Assembly: GCA_947652605.1 (NCBI GenBank)
Contig: OX393581.1
Location: 47,081,924 to 47,145,923, forward strand
Reading direction: 5' to 3'
From: Elmis aenea
Taxonomy: Eukaryota > Arthropoda > Insecta > Coleoptera > Elmidae
Length of the DNA: 64,000 bases
Shown: piece after piece, positions 57,071 through 64,000 of the stretch
Layout: every line of letters starts with the position of its first letter
How positions within the stretch are numbered: position 1 is the stretch's first letter
The notes under the pieces: model-generated
What the model saw: only the letters and a program-made list of their open reading frames with translations
Database searches by the model: none
What the model was told of the DNA's origin: nothing
Made by a program: the position numbers and the translations under genes

Positions 57071-57299
57071 ATTTAAACTTAAACCACAATTTAAACAAAC
57101 ACTTAACTACAAACAAAGCAAATACAAGATACTTTTAGGTTATGTACTCCAGCTCAAGTTCTAGTAAACAGCGACTCAAGATGTGAGCTCAGCTCAAGTC
57201 GAATATGTTCTTAAAATTGCTTGGTGCAACACTTTATACCGTTAAGGCGAACTTAAGATTCAGCTAGATCTTAAGATGTGTCGGAGAAACCGGGCATTA

Positions 57300-58378
57300 T
57301 ACCTTTGCCTCGAACCAATTATGTAATGGACGAACAAAGATCTACACAGGATTTGTAGTGAACGATCTAGAATTAACTAAAATATTTCAAACATGGGCGA
57401 ACACATCTTCTACTTGATTACTTAGGTCGATGCTGTAGTTAATAATCTTGAAGTATATCGGCACAAATTATTCCGATCTCCTGATACTCAATAATGCATT
57501 GGAACGTGTAGCATCAGGTGTTCATCCCAAGTTTCTGCCGTATCCAGACACTCTGAACTTGAATAACTGTTCTTCTTCGAAGCTTTCTTAAGTTCTTTCG
57601 TTAATAAGAATTTTCTCCCGCGTGGATCACGCCAATAGGTAATTTATATGGACGACGCCTAAGAAGAGTCGGGCAAGCATTTACGTGGCACAGTTTTTGC
57701 GGCTTTCAGTTTTGTATATTTTATGTTGTACTTACCTGGCTCTTTCCTTCGGGATGTTAATAGCTGGCCCTTGGTAACTTTTACATTCCTTGCACGTTTC
57801 CATTAAAATTTTGAACCGAGCATAGAGGGTATGGATATACTCTAAAAGCTCTACTCTGTACCGGAGTGCAGATACAAATTTAATAAATTAAAACAACGCC
57901 TGTTTTAATATTTTTCCGCAATAAACTTTTTATATCAATTTTACTACGAAATTAAATATTTGTTGATTTTAACGTTGGTTTGTTTCCTGAAACGGTTGAG
58001 TTTTTATGTTGCCGTAACTGTACACTTAAACGCATTTATATTCCATTTTTAAGGGAACGTTATTTTATCCGTGTTGAAATTCCATATTTATGGGATGTGC
58101 AATAGGGTATTACAAGAACAAATCCCTAGGCGTGTGGAATTAATCTCTAAGAGCTCGAGTCTGTACACCATTAGCAGGATCAGGTGTCTCATTTTCTATT
58201 TACCCTCCTCTTTGCAAGGTTTCCGCGGGCTTCTTTATCTTGCGTGAAATAACCGCCTGTTAAATAAGTGGAAAGGTGATTCGCTAAACAAATTTATATT
58301 ATGGTGAATTTTGTTTGAGTGTTTTGCATTTGAAATTATGGGTTTTATAATTTAATGTTAATATTTAGGGTGGTCCTA
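57300..58378. other. No gene recognised
   Basis: Unique, slightly GC-richer sequence (for example around 57540-57790) without a frame or splice pair that I can support. It may include regulatory DNA. Confidence 0.45.
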
Positions 58379-58386
58379 ATTTAAAG

Positions 58387-59601
58387 CAGGGTTGAGCAGA
58401 TTTAAATCAATTGATTTAAATCACGATTTAAATCATGATTTAAATCAAGTGATTTTTTAAAAAAAATCATCGATTTAAATCACGATTTAAATCAAGTTAT
58501 TTTTTTTAAATCATCAATTTAAATCACTGATTATATGGAGTACAATAAGTATAATATTTATAATAAAACAAAATTTTAATCACTATCAGTAATAATTAAA
58601 TACACGAAATGGTGAATAAACCATATCAATTTGCACTCGTAAAGTAAAATTCATTGTGGAAATGCAATAATTCAAGAAATAAATGACAAGTTTTTGACGT
58701 TAGCGAAGTGAACAGTTAGTTTTTTCGATTTCCACAGCACTCAATTTGCTTCAATAACGATTTGAAGAACAATGTTGAATATCTCGAAAAGTATGAGTTT
58801 TGGATATAGGCCATACTTAATAATAAACGAAGCTCTCTTTAAGACGAATTCAATGACATAAAAAAATACAGGGGTTTGCAGTTGAAAAAATCGAGTTACG
58901 AGGTTTGAAAATCATGGAAGTTGTCACCTATTTATGAACACCCCTGTATGTGTGATTCAAATTTTTTCATATCGAGCGAAGAGAGCAATGTTTTCTGCAT
59001 GTCCATACCAAATAACAACTCTGTACTTCGAAATAACTTCAGGAGAATTTTTTAAATAAAGACTTAAAACCTTGTTTTTTTTTTTTGACAACGCCGTATA
59101 AAAACCTGTTGTATTTTATATTGATGCAAAGCTAAAATTAAGGCGGTTAAAAATATTAAATAACAAATTGGGTGTTGTATTTAAAATTTAAAAGTTGCTA
59201 TTAGTTCCAGAGAAGTGACTCACCCTGTATATTTGAAAATATTTTTATCGTGTTCGGAAGAAAATACTTTATAAAATAGCTTTTGAATCCATTTTATATC
59301 TCAAGCCGTTTAGCCACAATCGACCGATCCGACTCCCCCTTAATTAATTAAACATCACTATTTAGCACTGATTTTTTCAAAATTATTCTTAATCATTACA
59401 TTTAATTTTTCATTTCAACAAAAATTCACCAATGAATATATTGGTTATTAAATATATTAGCACAAAACAGAAATAGCATGTGAATATTTCACTAAATTCG
59501 ATAATATGGTACATTTGATTTAAATCAAAAAAATATGATTTAAATCAAATAAATCGATTTTTTTGTTTTTTTTTTTTAAATCGTGATTTTTATCCACCCT
59601 G
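58387..59601. mobile_element. Composite hAT-type element, second copy, 1215 bp
   Basis: A perfect 8-bp duplication ATTTAAAG lies at 58379-58386 and 59602-59609. The ends and GATTTAAATC repeats are the same as in 28847-30059, with the same DUF4817-transposon insert (about 58615-59335, minus strand). The insert has lost its last TACAGGGTGAGTCA bases (sequence CCGATCCGACTCCCCCTTAA), whereas the first copy keeps them. Confidence 0.92.
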
Positions 59602-59611
59602 ATTTAAAGTA

Positions 59612-60478
59612 CAGTAAATACTCGATACAAGCAACTTTTCTGAATCGATTTTGGTTGTAATCGTTGCTTTTTTTGAATTTTGTTGCTTTTGTTAAATTTT
59701 TTGCACTATTTTAAAATATATTAAATTAAAATTCATTTACACTCAGAAATTTAAAAAAAAATGAAAGATTTATTGTTGCTAGAGAACAAGTTGCTGTTTT
59801 GAAAATGATGTTTATTGATTAAGTGAAAATCAAGGCCTTTTACAATTGGAAAATTGAACAAAGAAAATTAAAGCTTTCTTTTTACACGCTTAGTTTTTCT
59901 GCGAAAGCTTTCTCGGGTGCGTGTTGGCACGCCAACCATCGGCGCAAGTTTTAAAATTAGTCTCATCTTTTAGCGCCCAATATGCGCCCAAACGCGTCCT
60001 ACAAATTTTTAATTTTGCTCAACGGGTTACCGAGATGCATTTGGGCAAATTTTAGAATTTTGGAAATAGTTGGCGTGCCAACATGAAGTTGGCACGCCAT
60101 TTAATTATCAAGCTATATCTCGGTAACCCGTTGTGCAAAATTAAAAATTTTTAGGTCGCATATTGGGCACTAAAAGATGAGACTTATTTTAAAACTTGCG
60201 CCGATGGATGGCGTCCCTTGTTTTCCAAAATTGTGAACCCATTCTGAATTTCTTAGAAGTTATTCTAATTCTAATCTATTTTACTGTCATTGTCACAGTT
60301 AGGTCAAGTATACATCTAGAAACAACTGATCTATACAAGTGACCATTGATTCCAAGTGGAACCATAATATTTTTGAAAAGGTAAAAACAAAATTAAAGTT
60401 GCATTTGTCTCACTTGAAAAAAGTTGCTTTTTGACCGGTTACTTTTCTCGAATTGTTGCTTTTATCGAGTATTTACTG
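59612..60478. mobile_element. pogo-like foldback (CAGTAAATACTCGATA ends)
   Basis: CAGTAAATACTCGATACAAG and its complement CTTTTATCGAGTATTTACTG. The sense of the end (CAGT-AA-ACTCG) resembles pogo/Tigger-type termini, with TA on the left. Repeated TTGCTTTT motifs near both ends. A second foldback lies inside at 59930-60230. Confidence 0.6.
59930..60230. repeat. Inner foldback, about 300 bp, with TTGGCACGCCAA boxes
   Basis: GTTGGCACGCCAACCATCGG then CGCAAGTTTTAAAA pairs with AAAACTTGCGCCGATGGATG at about 60190-60222. CATCTTTTAG and ATATCTCGGTAACCCGTTG-type text is also inverted. TTGGCACGCCA boxes occur at about 59932 and 60090, and GTTGGCGTGCCAAC at about 60070. Confidence 0.8.
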
Positions 60479-60945
60479 CATTTGGAAAGTGTAACAGTAT
60501 TTCTTCTAGCCTAGTAATTAAAGTTAAATTAGATTCTTTAGTATTAATGATTGCTTCTAACACAAATTACATTCAAAATTAATATGTCATCGTGACATTT
60601 TTATATCAAAGTGATTATGCTTTTAATGTTACTGTATATGTAATATGATTTGTAATAGCACTAGAGACGTCGTAAAAATAACAGCCCGTTCTAAGCTATT
60701 CGTGTGTTTTTGCGGTTTATATTCTCGTATATTTCTTTTCTCTTCGAACACGCGATTATTTTTATGGTTTTCGTGCGTATTACTTTGTTGTGATGGCATT
60801 AAGCGTGAGTGTTCAACATTAGTGATTATTATTATTAGATACAGTTTTATGCCCCTACTAATTTGACGGCCAATAAAACTGAAACGATTTCCTAATACGT
60901 AACTTCGAAGGCCCTTCCGTAAACAAAAATGCTGGGGTATAGAAA
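60479..60945. other. No gene recognised
   Basis: Unique AT-rich sequence. Overlapping open frames on both strands at 60629-60973 have no recognisable domain. Confidence 0.5.
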
Positions 60946-61774
60946 TACAGGGTGTCCCAGTTATGGTGAACATGTTATCAAATAAAAAGTAATCTGCTTA
61001 GGAAATAGTTATTTACGTAAGAAGACCGGAAAGTGGTGCTTTACTGGACGAGTGGCAGTTTTGGGACGAGCTGTAGGCGAACCCTGGACTCGTACAGTAA
61101 AGACACTTTTCGGGTATGCTGCGTACAATATTTTTTTTCTGCGTCCGCCACTGACACCAAAATATCTATCGTCACCATCCATAATTAAACAATAACTTAA
61201 CAAACTACTGGTGAAAACTCGCTTAGTGGTAAACGACGCTTGTTTGACAGCGCAAATTAACAAAACAACTCGTCACCATGGCAACCAGCTACTTTCCGGC
61301 CTAGGCCGGTAAAGAGTTGTTGTTACCATGGCAATCAGTTACTTTCTGGCCTAGGCCAGTAAAGATGTATTTTCCAGCCTAAAAGTTAATCGGAAACAAC
61401 TGATTACTGCTGAATAAGCGCAGATCTCAAATTTGCTCACTCGGCGCTTTGCGGCTCGTAAACAAATCTCACCTCACAAAAAAAACTGGACTATCATCTC
61501 TTGTTGTAAAATATACTATTAAATCTACCCAAAAATGTGTCGTAATAATGTCAAAAAATATTTTAAGTATGACTCCAAATGAGCAAGTTATAAGCAAAAA
61601 TCGATAAAGTCATTTTTTGTTTTTTATGAATAGCGCAAAAACTATATTTTTTTCGAGATATTTTCATGGAATAGTTGCTCTTAAAGTATAGATCATTTTG
61701 ACTTAATTAGTTAACTCTATCTCTTACCGTTTACGAAATCCCCATGCTGTTCGCGATTTCTGGGACACCCTGTA
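60946..61774. mobile_element. TA-flanked element (CAGGGTGTCCCAG family), 829 bp
   Basis: Left TACAGGGTGTCCCAGTTATG and right GATTTCTGGGACACCCTGTA. The inner right part (TATCTCTTACCGTTTACGAA) matches the inner pair of 6025-6874. The minus-strand frame at 61009-61263 (84 residues) has no recognisable domain. Confidence 0.8.
61265..61390. repeat. Short tandem units containing CCATGGCAA and GGCCTAGGCC
   Basis: Two and a half units of about 52 bp: ACCATGGCAACCAGCTACTT then TCCGGCCTAGGCCGGTAAAG, repeated with ACCATGGCAATCAGTTACTT and CTGGCCTAGGCCAGTAAAG, then a part ending TTCCAGCC. Each unit contains a perfect short palindrome around GGCCTAGGCC. Confidence 0.75.
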
Positions 61775-62516
61775 TAGCGACTTTGTAAGCAAGTAATACA
61801 CAATTGAATTAAGCAATCACTTCTTGTCACCAATTTTATTCGTTTATTCGTGGTCGTTTATCAATCGCATCGGTAAATCACATTTTTATATATAAACGAA
61901 GACGCGGAACAATTGGCAATGTGCTAGAATTGTGATTAATACCTGAACTAATTGTGTGTTTCTATCCCTTTTACCGCCCATATTTCATCGGTGGTCCTTC
62001 TCGTTCCCTTTTACAGGCCGGATATTAATTTCATAAATTATGTGCGCTATGCGATGCAATGAAATCGTTTGTCTTTCCTTTCTATGGGACTTTGAGAGCC
62101 GGTGGTACGTTTTGGGTAAAGACCACGTATTGTTGCAGGATTCTAGAATGCAGTCCTGCTCACGAAATTGGATAACATGAATGTGTGGGGGGTTGGAATT
62201 AGTGGCTGGATGCGGACGACAGTTTCGTTTAACTAATTCGTGAACTGTCTGCTTTCTTTCTTAAGATTGGATTACATTTCAAGTATGCAGCCTAATATCC
62301 TCTGTGACGTTCACGATGAATGCAATATATTTCAGTAATTGCATTGAGTGGACTACTCATTAATAATTATTTGTTCAAATATAACTTTTATACATGTCCA
62401 AAATTTATTGTAAGTACAAATTTTAAACAACAATTATGAAAAATTTTGTACAACAAATGGGCATTTAATTAATAATAATTCTTTTGTCGATTTAATGCTA
62501 CTAGTTTTTTAATTGA
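61775..62516. other. No gene recognised
   Basis: Unique sequence, GC-richer at about 62005-62240. TTCCCTTTTACAG at about 62003-62015 is acceptor-like, but the following frame in the expected phase meets a stop within 16 codons, so I do not call an exon. Confidence 0.4.
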
Positions 62517-62524
62517 TCGAAAGC

Positions 62525-63905
62525 AGGGCAGGATTGGGCAAAATTTGATTTTTATTAAAAAAATCAAAAAGTCATTGATTTTTTAAGAAACTTGACAGTT
62601 TTTTCTTTCTAAAACTAATACAATATACATTATTCACACTACATTATATCTTTTATACAGCGTCATTCAAAAAGTATCAACAATTGAAAAAGTTTGTTAT
62701 TAAAAATTTCTCAGAAACTGGCGGATGACCTGAAACTAATTTTAAGATGAAAAAATTTCATAAAAATTTATACGATACAAGATGTTAGCGATTTCAGAAA
62801 TATTCACAAGAGCAAAGTGGCCTTATTTTAAGAGTTACAAAACAAACTTCATAGAGAAAGGTTGTTTAGTATTCAAAAAGACGACCAAAGGTGAAATTTG
62901 TAGTTAAATGTTAAATTTTTATTTTTATAGCTAATTTTAACATCCAAAAAGTCTGCAGCAAATGGAAAAGTTTTTTATTATTGGTTTCTCAAATAATTTT
63001 ATTCTTGAGAAGAGTTGGTGCATGGTCTAAAACTACTTTTAAGTTAACAAAGTTCAATATTAAATTCATATAACACTAGATTTTAACGATTTTAGAAATA
63101 TTCGGAAAAGTAAAAATTTTAAAAGTTTAAAAAAAGTTGTTTACAATTTAAAAATAATATTAAATAAACTATCGTTTTCCCTTAATTTGTTTCTAAAACT
63201 CCTTAAATAAGAGCACTTTAATCTTGTGAATTGTTCTAAAATCGCTAAAGCTATGAACTTTTATCGAGCTTTTTTGAAAATAAATTTTAGACCATGCACC
63301 AACTTTTCTCAAGAATAGAATTTTCCGATTAATCGGTAATAAAAAACTTATTTATTAGTTGCAAACTTTTTGAATTTTGACACTACTATAAAATTAGAAA
63401 ATGAAATTATAACTTCAAATTTGGTATTGTCATATTTTTGACATCTAAACAATTTTTTCCCGTCTTAAAATAGGGGCACCTTACTTTTGCAAATGTTTTT
63501 AAAATAATTAAAATCTAGCGTCATGAATTTTTTCCATCTTAAAATTAGTTTTAGGTCATGCATCAACTTTTATCAAGAATACAATTATTTGAGAAACCAA
63601 TAAAACACTTTTCCAATTGTTGAAAATTTTTGTGAATGAGGCTGTAGATCTTTGACCAAAAAATTAATTATTATTTAAAAATCTACCAAGTAAATCTACC
63701 AGAATTCGTCTCTTAACAAGAAAATTCGGCAATATTTCCGGCGCTTCTTTAAGCCGGTGGAAGTGAAACGTGCATTTAATTTATATGTGACGTGTGACGT
63801 TGAATCGTGAAAATAAATAGTTTGATTTAAATCATGATTTAAATTTTAAAAATCAGCTGATTTAATCGTGATTTAAATCAATTGATTTGAATCAGGTCAA
63901 CCCTG
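62525..63905. mobile_element. hAT-type element, second copy of the 14181 family
   Basis: Starts CAGGGCAGGATTGGGCAAAA and ends TCAGGTCAACCCTG. The flanks ATCGAAAAG and ATCGGAAG look like an eroded duplication. It is collinear with 14181-15679 but has several deletions, so it is an old copy. Confidence 0.7.
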
Positions 63906-64000
63906 ATCGGAAGTAATTTTAGGGTTCAACTGAATAAAGATTGTCATAGTGTTGAATGGTTATGTTGTTTAATTTTAAGAAGATGGCTGCACAATACGTC

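Larger units (their letters stand above)
55545..57299. mobile_element. Harbinger-like element, internally deleted and interrupted
   Basis: TAATGCCCGGTTTCTCCGAC then ACATCT at the left returns inverted at 57275-57299. It carries a HARBI1-type transposase start on the minus strand and a short Myb/SANT-like fragment on the plus strand, the convergent two-gene layout of Harbinger elements. The foldback 55953-56879 sits inside it. Without that insertion it is about 830 bp. Confidence 0.8.

Noticed and set aside
61009..61263. 84-residue minus-strand open frame
   Set aside because: It is inside the 60946 element, has no domain, and no second copy is available to test coding.
62016..62110. Coding exon after TTTTACAG
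   Set aside because: The frame in the required phase stops at TGA within 16 codons, and there is no convincing donor.
1..64000. CRISPR arrays, operons, Shine-Dalgarno sites and phage or plasmid features
   Set aside because: The window is clearly eukaryotic. The direct repeats seen are transposon-internal, with no regular repeat-spacer pattern.

Overview
This is a eukaryotic, almost certainly insect, genomic window. It is AT-rich throughout, carries a nuclear tRNA-Tyr with a short intron, has GT-AG exons separated by introns of about 10 kb and more, and is packed with insect-type DNA transposons and non-LTR retrotransposon pieces. A beetle is my best guess from the repeat style (many TA-flanked CAGGGTG-ended foldback elements), but nothing in the sequence proves it. 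Many of the apparent open reading frames are chance openings in repeats or in AT-rich DNA.

Host genes. The only convincing host protein-coding sequence is on the plus strand. Two short exons, 7917-7983 and 17426-17529, join in phase 0 and give an N-terminus with an LD-motif-like helix and a proline patch. A large exon starts with an ATG at 45103 and has a candidate splice donor after 46616; it encodes about 505 residues of a basic, disordered, SH3-ligand-rich protein. Both 17529 and 46616 end in phase 2 with AG before the GT, so the simplest model is one gene with two alternative 5' ends that join common exons beyond the window. An intron-containing tRNA-Tyr(GUA) gene (12901-12990) lies in the first intron on the same strand.

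Mobile DNA. About 40 percent of the window is recognisable transposon. (a) TA-flanked foldback/MITE families ending in TACAGGG occur throughout (1104, 3399, 6025, 7520, 8611, 22774, 25435, 33626, 41063, 43723, 46855, 47546, 50231, 55953, 60946). The one at 8611-10505 keeps an N-terminal DUF4817-type transposase fragment in its loop. (b) Eight hAT-type elements have 8-bp target duplications or close remnants (14181, 16516, 18138, 21601, 28847, 31809, 33837, 39264), plus two related copies (58387, 62525); 39264-40165 retains a broken hAT transposase. (c) Three non-LTR retrotransposon copies have intact 11-13 bp target duplications (23388-24529, 30068-31397, 36891-37839). (d) There is one Harbinger-like element (55545-57299), one Tc1-like pair of ends (53081-54895), one pogo-like foldback (59612-60478) and one TTAA-flanked MITE (11130-11483).

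Layering. Elements sit inside one another and the order of insertion can be read: a LINE in a foldback loop (22774-24677), a hAT at the target duplication of a LINE (28834-31410), a hAT inside a foldback (33626-35979), and a foldback inside a Harbinger transposase (55545-57299). The most unusual item is a composite hAT element, present twice with perfect 8-bp duplications, that has captured the 5' end of the DUF4817 transposon and spread it.
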